From: an uncultured Flavobacteriales bacterium | GTDB lineage: Bacteria; Bacteroidota; Bacteroidia; Flavobacteriales_D; Parvicellaceae | NCBI GenBank assembly: GCA_943787535.1 | Contig: CALSMU010000004.1 | Location: forward strand, 248,001-312,000 | Direction of reading: 5' to 3' | DNA: 64,000 nt | In this document: positions 48,003 to 55,792 of the stretch, in pieces | Layout of the letters: every line of letters starts with the position of its first letter | How positions within the stretch are numbered: the first letter of the stretch is position 1 | Notes under the pieces: generated by a model | Databases searched by the model: none | Told to the model about the DNA's origin: nothing | The model's input: the letters and a program-made list of their open reading frames with translations, nothing else | Program-made: the position numbers and the translations under genes

Positions 48003-48879
48003 AGCATTTCTTCCATTAATTGCACTGTTTTTTGCGAACCTAATTTATGCAGTTAATTATGGTTTGGCAAAAGACGTTATGGAAGAGGGTTACCTTCAGG
48101 CGTTTTCGTTTATTTTGTTTAGGGTCGTTGGAGCTGTTTTTCTTTTTTGGATTGTTTCCTTGTTTACCAAAAAGGAAAAGATTGAAAAAAAAGATTATTT
48201 GAAGTTCGCAATATGTGGTCTGTTTGGAGTTGCTGCTAACCAATTGATGTTTTTTGAGGGCTTGGATCATACTTCAACAATTAATGCGTCAATTATTATG
48301 GTTACTAACCCAATATTGGTATTGATTTTGGCTACAGTTATGTTAAAGGAGAAGCTTTCCTTAAGGAAGGTTTTTGGCGTAGGAATAGGTTTGACAGGAG
48401 CAGTACTTTTAATATTGTTTAGAGGGAAAGGAGCAGAACAACAATCAAGTCTTTGGGGAGATTTGTTAATTCTTTTCAATGCAACCTGTTACGGAATTTA
48501 TTTAATCCTAGCTAAACCGCTAATGACTAAATACTCTCCCATAACTATTATTAAATGGGTTTTTACTTTTGGTTTACTATTCGTATTCCCATTTGGGTTT
48601 AGTCAAGTTGATTCAATTAATTGGATTATGCCGAATAAAATTGTTTTGGAGATTGTTTATGTAATTGTATTTACAACCTTCTTTGCCTATCTACTAAATA
48701 TTTATGGATTGAAGAAAGTTAGCCCTACAGTGGCAAGTTCGTTTATTTATCTTCAGCCTATTCTGACTTCACTAATAGCTGTTTGTTTGGTAGGCGAAAC
48801 ATTGGATTGGCAAAAAATTGTATTTGGAATAATAATTTTTTTAGGAGTATTCATTGTTTCTATTCCCCAAAAGAGTTGA
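47995..48879 (+). CDS. EamA/DMT-family transporter
   Basis: A 294-residue inner-membrane protein with ten hydrophobic helices in two EamA repeats: the first has LKFAICGLFGVAANQLMFF and the second has VSPTVASSFIYLQPILTSLIA. These proteins export or import amino acids or other metabolites. I chose ATG 47995, which overlaps the ArsC-like gene by 8 bases. A codon at 47983 would extend it needlessly. The substrate is unknown. Confidence 0.88.
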   Translation: MPKAFLPLIALFFANLIYAVNYGLAKDVMEEGYLQAFSFILFRVVGAVFLFWIVSLFTKKEKIEKKDYLKFAICGLFGVAANQLMFFEGLDHTSTINASIIMVTNPILVLILATVMLKEKLSLRKVFGVGIGLTGAVLLILFRGKGAEQQSSLWGDLLILFNATCYGIYLILAKPLMTKYSPITIIKWVFTFGLLFVFPFGFSQVDSINWIMPNKIVLEIVYVIVFTTFFAYLLNIYGLKKVSPTVASSFIYLQPILTSLIAVCLVGETLDWQKIVFGIIIFLGVFIVSIPQKS

Positions 48880-48903
48880 GCTTGCGTATATTCCTTACTT
48901 TTG
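48876..48903 (+). promoter_or_regulatory. Likely promoter of the yicC-gmk-nadD operon
   Basis: TTG (48876-48878), 17 bases, then TACTTTTG (48896-48903), which ends 15 bases before the yicC ATG. It overlaps the last codons of the transporter gene. Confidence 0.5.
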
Positions 48904-48918
48904 TGCAAAACTTGATTT

Positions 48919-49792
48919 ATGATAAAATCTATGACTGGCTATGGAAAAGCCGAAGGTGTTGTTGAAAATAAAAAAATTTCTGTTGAGGTACGCTCGTTGA
49001 ATGGAAAGTTTTTGGATTGCAGTTTAAGAGTTCCTGGTCTTTATCGTCAGAAGGAAATGCTTGTTCGGAGTAAAGCAGCTAAAGAGGTAGTAAGAGGAAA
49101 GGTTGATATTAGTATCAGTTATGAATCATTAGAAGGGGAACAAAACTTTTTCATTAATACGGGGCTACTTAAAAACTATTATCAACGGGTTGTCGGAGGT
49201 GTCAAAGGAATTGAATATTTCGGAAGAAAATGTTTTAGGAACATTGATGAAAATGCCTGAGGTTATGCGTTCTGAAAAGCAAAAATTATCCGAAGGTGAA
49301 TGGAGTGGTATTGAGAAATTAATAGATGAAGCTTTGGTTTCGTTTAATTCATTTCGACTTGCTGAAGGTGATGTTTTGCAAAAGGAAGTTGAAGGAAGGA
49401 TTAATGAAATTACTTCATTATTGGTTCAAGTGGAACCATTTGAATCGGAAAGAATAGAAACGATTAAGACAAGAATTAGAAAGAACATTGACGAAATAGT
49501 TTCTAAAGATGGTTTTGATAAAAATAGGTTTGAGCAAGAATTGATATTTTATATGGAGCGCTTCGATATTACGGAAGAAAAAGTAAGGCTGAAGGCACAT
49601 TGCGAACACTTTATTAAGACAATGAACGATGAACAAGCACAAGGAAAAAAATTAGGGTTCATTTCACAAGAAATCGGAAGAGAAATAAATACACTAGGTT
49701 CCAAAGCTAATCATGCAGAAATGCAAAAAATTGTTGTTCAGATGAAAGATGAATTAGAAAAAATTAAAGAGCAGGCATTAAATATTATGTGA
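48919..49792 (+). pseudogene. yicC: YicC-family endoribonuclease, one frameshift as sequenced
   Basis: YicC proteins are RNases (or RNase partners) of about 290 residues that begin MIKSMTGYGKA, exactly as here. The first frame gives VRSLNGKFLDCSLRVPGLYR and runs normally to KNYYQ, then derails at about 49188 and stops at 49260. The frame one base over continues LSEVSKELNISEENVLGTL and the conserved C-terminal part (GKKLGFISQEIGREINTLGSKANHAEMQ) to 49792. One extra G in CAACGGGTTG explains the shift. Because yicC is normally intact, a base-calling error in the G run is more likely than real loss. Gmk starts 3 bases downstream. Confidence 0.85.
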
Positions 49793-49795
49793 TCA

Positions 49796-50365
49796 ATGAG
49801 TTTAGGTAAAGCCATAATATTTTGCGCACCTTCTGGTGCTGGTAAAACAACAATAGTGCATCACCTTTTGTCTAAATTCGATGAATTATTGTTTTCTGTT
49901 AGTGCTTGTAGTAGAGAAAAAAGAGCTGGAGAAAGGGAAGGTGTAGATTATTATTTCTTATCAGTTAATGAGTTTAAAATGCGCATTCAAAATAAGGAGT
50001 TTATTGAATGGGAAGAGGTTTATGAAAACAATTTTTATGGAACTTTAGATGCTGAAATCCAAAGAATTTGGAAGATTGGGAAGCACGTTATTTTTGATGT
50101 GGATGTTGAAGGTGGAATTGCACTTAAGCGACATTTTGGCGATAAAGCAATGGCGATTTTTGTAAAGCCACCATCTATCTGGCACCTAAAGGAAAGACTG
50201 AAGTCAAGAAAAACGGAAACCTCAGCTTCTATTGCAAGAAGGATAGGTAAGGCTGAATTGGAATTGAGTTATGCTGAGAAATTTGATTATATTTTATTAA
50301 ATGATGATTTGAATAAAGCTTTTTTAGATGCAGAAAAAGTGGTGGCCGAATTTTTAAAATTGTAA
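49796..50365 (+). CDS. gmk: Guanylate kinase
   Basis: A 189-residue enzyme that phosphorylates GMP to GDP. It has a P-loop APSGAGKTTI near residue 12, the GMP-binding SACSREKRAGEREGVDYYF, EWEEVYENNFYGT and a lid region RLKSRKTETSASIARRI. Length is normal. It lies 3 bases after yicC and 3 before nadD, a gene order common in Bacteroidota. Confidence 0.97.
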   Translation: MSLGKAIIFCAPSGAGKTTIVHHLLSKFDELLFSVSACSREKRAGEREGVDYYFLSVNEFKMRIQNKEFIEWEEVYENNFYGTLDAEIQRIWKIGKHVIFDVDVEGGIALKRHFGDKAMAIFVKPPSIWHLKERLKSRKTETSASIARRIGKAELELSYAEKFDYILLNDDLNKAFLDAEKVVAEFLKL

Positions 50366-50368
50366 AAT

Positions 50369-50983
50369 ATGAAGAAGATTGGTTTGTTTTTTGGAACATA
50401 TAATCCAATTCATGTTGGACATTTGGTTATTGCAAATCACTTGGCAAATTATACTGAATTAGATGAGGTCTGGTTAGTCGTTTCTCCTCAAAATCCATTG
50501 AAGAAAAAAGATTCCTTACTTCAGGATTATCATCGATTAGCTTTAGTAAGAGTGGCTATTGAAGATAATCCCAGATTGAAAGCCTCTGATATAGAATTTA
50601 GCTTACCCATACCTTCTTTTACAAGTAATACCCTGGCGCATATCAATGAAAGGTACCCAGATTATAGTTTTGCATTAATCATGGGAGAGGATAATTTGAG
50701 AACATTTCATAAGTGGAAAAATTATGAGGATATTCTTAATAATAACCGGATTTATGTTTATCCTAGGGTTTTAACGGAACAGGAGAAAGAAGCTACTTTA
50801 GCTAAAGTAGAAACAGACAATGGGCTACGGAATCATCAAAATGTAATTATGTGCGATGATGTTCCTGTCATGAAAATATCTGCTAGTTTTATTAGGTCAG
50901 CAATAAAAGGAAAAAAAGATGTCAATTATTTGCTTACTCAACCTGTTTTCAAGTACTTAACAGAAATGCATTTCTACGAATAA
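50369..50983 (+). CDS. nadD: Nicotinate-nucleotide adenylyltransferase
   Basis: A 204-residue enzyme that joins nicotinate mononucleotide and ATP in NAD synthesis. The adenylyltransferase signature is GLFFGTYNPIHVGHLVIA at the N-terminus. WLVVSPQNPLKKK, MGEDNLRTFHKW and the C-terminal ISASFIRSAIK are typical of NadD. It is the last gene of the yicC-gmk-nadD unit. Confidence 0.96.
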   Translation: MKKIGLFFGTYNPIHVGHLVIANHLANYTELDEVWLVVSPQNPLKKKDSLLQDYHRLALVRVAIEDNPRLKASDIEFSLPIPSFTSNTLAHINERYPDYSFALIMGEDNLRTFHKWKNYEDILNNNRIYVYPRVLTEQEKEATLAKVETDNGLRNHQNVIMCDDVPVMKISASFIRSAIKGKKDVNYLLTQPVFKYLTEMHFYE

Positions 50984-51021
50984 TAAGTTTATTCTTTTTT
51001 TTGTTTACATTTATTTTTTTT

Positions 51022-51867
51022 ATGAAAAAAACCACAAATATAATTTTTGTTTTAACGATACTTTTTGCTGCTTTTGGCACAATTTCTTGTAAGAAAAGAA
51101 AGTTAAACAAATCTACTGTCACGAGTCAAGATAATGCAATTGCGGAAATGGTATTTAACGATGCTTTTAAAGTTACTGAAGATGCAATGAAGGAAAATGG
51201 GTTAGAGAAGACAGGTTTGAATTTGTCCAGTATTTATAATGCATGCGCTACAGTGACTTTAACTCCTCCTATTGGGGATACAACTTTTCCAAAAACTGTA
51301 ACTATTGATTTCGGAACGGTAAACTGTGAAGATGCCTATGGTGTCGAAAGAAGGGGTAAGGTTATAGCAACAACAACGGGCTATTACAGAGATGCAGGGA
51401 CAATTATTTCAATACAAACCGATGATTATTATGTAAATGATTACAAGGTAGAAGGAACTAAAACGGTTACGAACAACGGCTTGAATTCAGACAGTCAAAC
51501 TTATTTTACCATTGTTATTTCAGAAGCTGTTATTACCTATCCAAATGGTGATGTTGCCAGTTATGAAAGTAATAGAATTAGAACTTGGGTAGTTGGAGAA
51601 GCAACTCAAGGGTTGTTGGGAATATTTGACGATGAATATGATATCACTGGAACTGCAGCAGGAATAAACAGAGAAGGAAGGCCTTATACCATGACGGTTA
51701 CATCTGCTCTAAGAGTTGCAATTTTATGTAGATGGGTAAAACAAGGAATCATTGAAATTGCGCCTGAAGATTTGTATGCAAGAACAGTAGATTTTGGTGA
51801 TGGAACTTGTGATAGGGAAGCTTCTGTAGAAATTAATGGAAGCGTCTATAATTTTCTGATGTATTAG
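51022..51867 (+). CDS. Lipoprotein of unknown function
   Basis: A 281-residue lipoprotein: MKKTTNIIFVLTILFAAFGTISC gives a lipobox ending at residue 23. The mature part is beta-rich, with repeated Thr-rich strands (TVTLTPPIGDTTFPKTVTI, VEGTKTVTNNGLNSDSQTYFT) and a final CDREASVEINGSVYNFLMY, in which one cysteine may pair with an earlier one in NCEDAYG. Homologues are common in Bacteroidota as uncharacterised proteins. I set the start at ATG 51022. A codon at 51001 would add seven residues before the signal peptide. Confidence 0.72.
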   Translation: MKKTTNIIFVLTILFAAFGTISCKKRKLNKSTVTSQDNAIAEMVFNDAFKVTEDAMKENGLEKTGLNLSSIYNACATVTLTPPIGDTTFPKTVTIDFGTVNCEDAYGVERRGKVIATTTGYYRDAGTIISIQTDDYYVNDYKVEGTKTVTNNGLNSDSQTYFTIVISEAVITYPNGDVASYESNRIRTWVVGEATQGLLGIFDDEYDITGTAAGINREGRPYTMTVTSALRVAILCRWVKQGIIEIAPEDLYARTVDFGDGTCDREASVEINGSVYNFLMY

Positions 51868-51913
51868 ACAGACAAATGCTCCTTTATAGCGAGTTGGGTT
51901 AGCCGGTTCTTTT

Positions 51914-51948
51914 TTTGTAATAATTTTATTCCTAATTAATTACATTTG
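51914..51948 (+). promoter_or_regulatory. Promoter of the beta-repeat protein gene
   Basis: TTTG (51914-51917), 23 bases, then TACATTTG (51941-51948). The box ends 3 bases before the ATG at 51952, which predicts a leaderless mRNA. Confidence 0.55.
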
Positions 51949-51951
51949 TGC

Positions 51952-52743
51952 ATGTTTAAGAATTTAACACGATTTCAAAAAAGAATGTTTGTTGCGGTGA
52001 TTCTCACTTTGCTTATAAATTTTGGGATTATTGGTGTGTTAATTACGGCTTTAAATATTTCGGAAGGTAGGTTGCAGGTTATTGGTGATACTATGGAAGA
52101 AATGGCGCAGCAACATATTATTACTGAGGTAACTGTTGATGAAGCTATTCCAGTTGAAACCTCAATTGATATTACTAGTAAGGTTGAGGTGGGCATTGAT
52201 ATGTTGGTGGAAAGTGAAATACCTTTTCGTGCCAATATCCCTGTCAATGAAGATATGTTAATACCCTTTAAAATTGGAGTAAAAGATTATATTAAATTGG
52301 ATACTACCATTACTGTAACGGATTATGTAAATATTTTAGTCGATGATACCATTCCTTTGAATCAAAAAGTAAAGATCCCTATTTTTGGTGATCGAGGTCC
52401 TTCAGTTCCGATACAAGGAAAAATACCCGTTAAGCAAAGTCTATATGTTGGTTTTGATGAAGATTTAAAAGTGAACAGTGTTGTTCCTGTGGATTTATTA
52501 ATTGTAGATACTTTGCCCGTTGGATTGTCTATGAAAATTCCTGTGGATTTAATGGTTCCAATTAGGATACCATTACATACAAAGGCAACTGTTACTTTTG
52601 GAGAAGCGATGCCAATAGTTGCTGACATTCCGATAAGCTTAACTATTCCAGTAGATATTCCACTTGAGGAAACATCTCTAGCCTTTTATTTTAAAAAGAT
52701 GGCAGCTGGGTTAAAGGGTTTGACGGCGCTGTCTTTAGATTGA
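51952..52743 (+). CDS. Single-pass membrane protein with short beta repeats, unknown family
   Basis: A 263-residue protein. One hydrophobic helix (about 13-33: MFVAVILTLLINFGIIGVLI) anchors it. The rest is almost entirely a chain of short alternating hydrophobic/polar strands with recurring I/V-P-V/I/F pairs: VDEAIPVETSIDI, VESEIPFRANIPV, VDDTIPLNQKVKIPI, IQGKIPVKQSLYV and ADIPISLTIPVDIPL. The spacing between pairs is about 15-25 residues. It has no cysteine beyond the start region, no lipobox and no known motif. The pattern suggests a long beta ladder or a barrel-like groove in the periplasm. The promoter is immediately upstream. I do not recognise the family. Confidence 0.72.
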   Translation: MFKNLTRFQKRMFVAVILTLLINFGIIGVLITALNISEGRLQVIGDTMEEMAQQHIITEVTVDEAIPVETSIDITSKVEVGIDMLVESEIPFRANIPVNEDMLIPFKIGVKDYIKLDTTITVTDYVNILVDDTIPLNQKVKIPIFGDRGPSVPIQGKIPVKQSLYVGFDEDLKVNSVVPVDLLIVDTLPVGLSMKIPVDLMVPIRIPLHTKATVTFGEAMPIVADIPISLTIPVDIPLEETSLAFYFKKMAAGLKGLTALSLD

Positions 52744-52759
52744 GTTCGTTTTCACGTTC

Positions 52760-53749
52760 CTACTCATTCGATATCATCTCAAATAATTCATCCAATTTCG
52801 GGATAAGAATTACTTCAATTCTTCTGTTTTTTGCTTTGTCATTTTCATCAATAGGCAAATACATGCTTCTACCTGCAGCTGTAATCGTTTTAGGGTCTAT
52901 AGAGCTGCTTGTTAGCATTATTTTAACAACGGATGTTGCTCTCAATACACTTAATTCCCAGTTATCTTCAGGATGAGCTGAAGATTTCATTTTGTCTGAG
53001 TCAGTATGTCCTTCTACTAAAACATCTAAATCAGTTTGCTCTTGTAATACTTTCGCTAATTCAATTAAGGCTTTCTTCCCTTCAGCGTTTACTGCAGTAC
53101 TTCCAGATGGAAAAAGTAGTTTTGCTTCCATGCTTACATAAACTCTTCCGTTTTTTTGAACTACGGTTAGCCCTTTGTCTTTGAATCCCATTAAGGCATT
53201 CATGACTTTGTCTTTTAATGCTTTTACAGCTGCATCTTTTTGTGCAATTAAAGCTTCTAATTCGTTTACTCTTTTTTCTCTAGCAGCTAGGTCTAAAGAA
53301 AGCCTGTCCAAGTCTAATTTCTGTTGACTCAATTCCATTTCTAGTAATCTCAGTTCATCTTCTTTTTTCTGAAGTTCAAGCCTTGTAGCATTTAGATCTG
53401 CCATCAATCGTTGATTTTCAATCGCACTTCCTTTTTGTAAAGATTCCAATTGTAACTGTATACGTTGGTTTAATGCATCTATTTTATCGTATTGCTTTTC
53501 TTTCATTCGTAGAGATTTCCCCAGTAGAGTAGTGTCTCCTTTTAAGCGAGAAATTCTATCTGATAGGTCCACTACCTTTTCATGTTGTTCAGTTGCTAAT
53601 GTTTCTAAGTCAGCATTTCTTGATTTTAGTTTATCTAATTCGTCTGAGCATTCTTTTTGTTTGCTTTCCAATTCCTGGTATTTTCTTGCGGGAACACATG
53701 AAGCAAGAATAAATGCAGATATAACGGAGATATATAGGGTTTTTTTCAT
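52760..53749 (-). CDS. OmpA-family lipoprotein with a long coiled coil
   Basis: A 329-residue lipoprotein: leader MKKTLYISVISAFILASC. Residues about 25-190 are a near-continuous coiled coil (YQELESKQKECSDELDKLKS, LQKKEDELRLLEMELSQQKL), long enough to span much of the periplasm. The C-terminal OmpA domain (about 210-325) has VEGHTDSDKMK, WELSVLRATSVVKIML and AKNRRIEVILIP, and should bind peptidoglycan. It probably ties the outer membrane to the cell wall. It is transcribed toward the beta-repeat gene and ends 16 bases from it. Confidence 0.88.
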   Translation of the reverse strand: MKKTLYISVISAFILASCVPARKYQELESKQKECSDELDKLKSRNADLETLATEQHEKVVDLSDRISRLKGDTTLLGKSLRMKEKQYDKIDALNQRIQLQLESLQKGSAIENQRLMADLNATRLELQKKEDELRLLEMELSQQKLDLDRLSLDLAAREKRVNELEALIAQKDAAVKALKDKVMNALMGFKDKGLTVVQKNGRVYVSMEAKLLFPSGSTAVNAEGKKALIELAKVLQEQTDLDVLVEGHTDSDKMKSSAHPEDNWELSVLRATSVVKIMLTSSSIDPKTITAAGRSMYLPIDENDKAKNRRIEVILIPKLDELFEMISNE

Positions 53750-53817
53750 AATTCAATTTATTTGTATGCTAACTAACAAAAGATAAGCCAAAGCTAAATT
53801 AGTTGTTTTTTGAAATG

Positions 53818-53844
53818 AAAAAGGAGCGCATTAGCACTCCTTTT
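53818..53844 (-). terminator. Terminator of the peptide-binding lipoprotein gene
   Basis: GGAGcGC and GCaCTCC pair with one mismatch, with T on the minus-strand 3' side. It lies 23 bases after the stop. Confidence 0.75.
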
Positions 53845-53866
53845 CAATAATTTTTTGTTGAAAAAG

Positions 53867-55645
53867 TTATTCCTCATCTCTTGAAAAGAATACTCTAGAT
53901 AAATCTCTGTACTCCATTGCATTCTGTGGAAATGCTCTAACATTCAATTTTAATAATCGAATATAATCATCATAGTAGATAGGCATAAATGCTGCATCAG
54001 CAATTAATAAACTGTCACATGAGTGGAATAATTCATCCCTAGTATCATCATCAACCTCAGCAAGAGCTTTTTCGAACATTTCGTCAAATTGAGGATTTGT
54101 ATATCTTGAGAAGTTTGGAAATGATTCTGCCGTCGGATCAGCAGGAACATTTTTTCCATAGAATAATTTCAAAAAGTTTTCAGGATCTGGATAGTCTGCT
54201 ACCCAAGCAATTCTCCAGAAATCTTCTTGACCTGTTTGGAATTTTTGAATGTGAACGGGCATTTGTAGTGGCTCAATATTTATTTTAACACCTATATTCT
54301 CTCTTAGTTGATTTTGAATGGCCTCAGCAAGTAATATATTTGTTGAGCCACCTTCATTAATGTAAAGTGTAATGTTTTCTAGTCCTTTACCATCTGTATG
54401 TCCTGATTCTGCCATTAATTCTCTAGCTCGTTCAGGATCAAAATTAAACCCTTTTATGGTTTTATTATCGTACGCACCAAAGTCAGGAACAAAACCATGT
54501 ATTCCTGGCTCTCCTTCTCCTTGTAAAGTGTACTTTACAAGGTCTTCCCTGTTAATTGCTAAGTTGAAAGCTTTGCGGACTCTCAAATCACTAAATAATT
54601 CACTTGTATGCAAGAAACAATAGAATTGTGTTGACATACCTCTTTTGTGTTGGTATTGGAACTCTGTGTTTTCACCATTCTGAGCTTCTTTCAATGTCCC
54701 TAAAACAGAAGACATTTCTTCGACAGGAAGTTTCCAAATCATATCTAATTTACCGCTTTGGAAACTTGATAATTCGGTTTTTTTGTCTTGCGTGAAAGTT
54801 GTTTTAATTATGTTGATGTAGGGTAATTTGTTTCCATGTTCATCCAATTCCCAGTAATTCTCATTACGCACTAGCCTTACTTGAACACCTTCTTTGATAA
54901 CATCAACTTTAAATGGTCCAGATCCAACACATTTTGCTCTCATGTCACTGCCGTATTTGTCCCAAGCTTCTCTAGGAAACACCCAGCAAGCGTTGTGGCT
55001 TAAGACTTTGTCAAATGCAGAAAAGGGGCTTTTCAGTGTTATTTCAATTGAATTTCCAATAATTTTTACGCCAGAAACACCACCTTCTAATGGAGATCCG
55101 GATTGTGTAGATTCGAAATACTCTTTAGCACCAACAACTCTGTCTTGGAATAGTTCATAAAGTTTATTGTCTGGATACGATTCACATAACTTATCGAAAC
55201 AGTATTTAAAATCTTCAACCGTAACTTTTCTTCCTTTACCGCCATCAAAACAAGGGTCATCGTGAAAATAAACTCCGTCTCTTAATGTCATAGTCCATAC
55301 AGTTGCATCTTCGTTCACTGAGTAGTCTTCAGCTAGACACTTTTCAACTTTCAAAGTTTTTTGATTCAATCTAAAAAACCCTTGATAAATTTGAGATCCG
55401 ATGTGACTGGAAATAGCATCTGTTAGGCTATGCGGATAAAGATTTTTAAAATTTTCAACTTCATTTATTCTAAAAATACCACCGTACCAGATTTTGTATT
55501 TTTTATCTCCCTCAAGATAATGTCCTTTGGCTTCAGTCAAGCTTACAGGGGTACCTTCGTCTTTAGTTTCTTCAGTTGATCCACAACTACTCATCCCTCC
55601 TACAATCATTAAAGAAACCAAGCTAAACAGAAATATATTTTTCAT
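53867..55645 (-). CDS. ABC transporter substrate-binding lipoprotein (OppA/DppA type)
   Basis: A 592-residue lipoprotein of solute-binding family 5. The lipobox is GMSSC (residues 17-21). Characteristic motifs include YQGFFRLNQKTLKVEKCLAEDY, TMTLRDGVYFHDDPCF, HNACWVFPREAWDKYG, RKAFNLAINREDLV and WRIAWVADYPDPENFLKLFY. It should bind oligopeptides for import. No permease or ATPase gene is adjacent, so the transporter partner is elsewhere or the protein acts otherwise. A TATATTTG box lies at 55675-55682, and there is a terminator downstream. Confidence 0.93.
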   Translation of the reverse strand: MKNIFLFSLVSLMIVGGMSSCGSTEETKDEGTPVSLTEAKGHYLEGDKKYKIWYGGIFRINEVENFKNLYPHSLTDAISSHIGSQIYQGFFRLNQKTLKVEKCLAEDYSVNEDATVWTMTLRDGVYFHDDPCFDGGKGRKVTVEDFKYCFDKLCESYPDNKLYELFQDRVVGAKEYFESTQSGSPLEGGVSGVKIIGNSIEITLKSPFSAFDKVLSHNACWVFPREAWDKYGSDMRAKCVGSGPFKVDVIKEGVQVRLVRNENYWELDEHGNKLPYINIIKTTFTQDKKTELSSFQSGKLDMIWKLPVEEMSSVLGTLKEAQNGENTEFQYQHKRGMSTQFYCFLHTSELFSDLRVRKAFNLAINREDLVKYTLQGEGEPGIHGFVPDFGAYDNKTIKGFNFDPERARELMAESGHTDGKGLENITLYINEGGSTNILLAEAIQNQLRENIGVKINIEPLQMPVHIQKFQTGQEDFWRIAWVADYPDPENFLKLFYGKNVPADPTAESFPNFSRYTNPQFDEMFEKALAEVDDDTRDELFHSCDSLLIADAAFMPIYYDDYIRLLKLNVRAFPQNAMEYRDLSRVFFSRDEE

Positions 55646-55674
55646 TCTTAAATTTTACGAGTTAAAATAAGCCG

Positions 55675-55682
55675 CAAATATA
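55675..55682 (-). promoter_or_regulatory. -7 promoter box of the peptide-binding lipoprotein gene
   Basis: TATATTTG on the minus strand, 29 bases before the ATG. It is followed by CGGC, as is the box of the cold-shock gene at 63175. Confidence 0.5.
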
Positions 55683-55780
55683 AGGAAAATAGTATACAAA
55701 ATAAATATTTTTTATAGGCTAGCTTATACGATAATGGCTTAATCGTTCGTTTTGGGAATAGTTAATTGTAATAAGTAAAC

Positions 55781-55788
55781 TATTTTTG
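55781..55788 (+). promoter_or_regulatory. -7 promoter box
   Basis: TATTTTTG ends 4 bases before TTG 55793 and 13 before TTG 55802, both candidate starts of the large outer-membrane protein gene. Confidence 0.4.
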
Positions 55789-55792
55789 TCTT

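Noticed and set aside
49180-49200. Programmed ribosomal frameshift in yicC
   Set aside because: No slippery heptamer or downstream structure is visible, and an extra G explains the shift.
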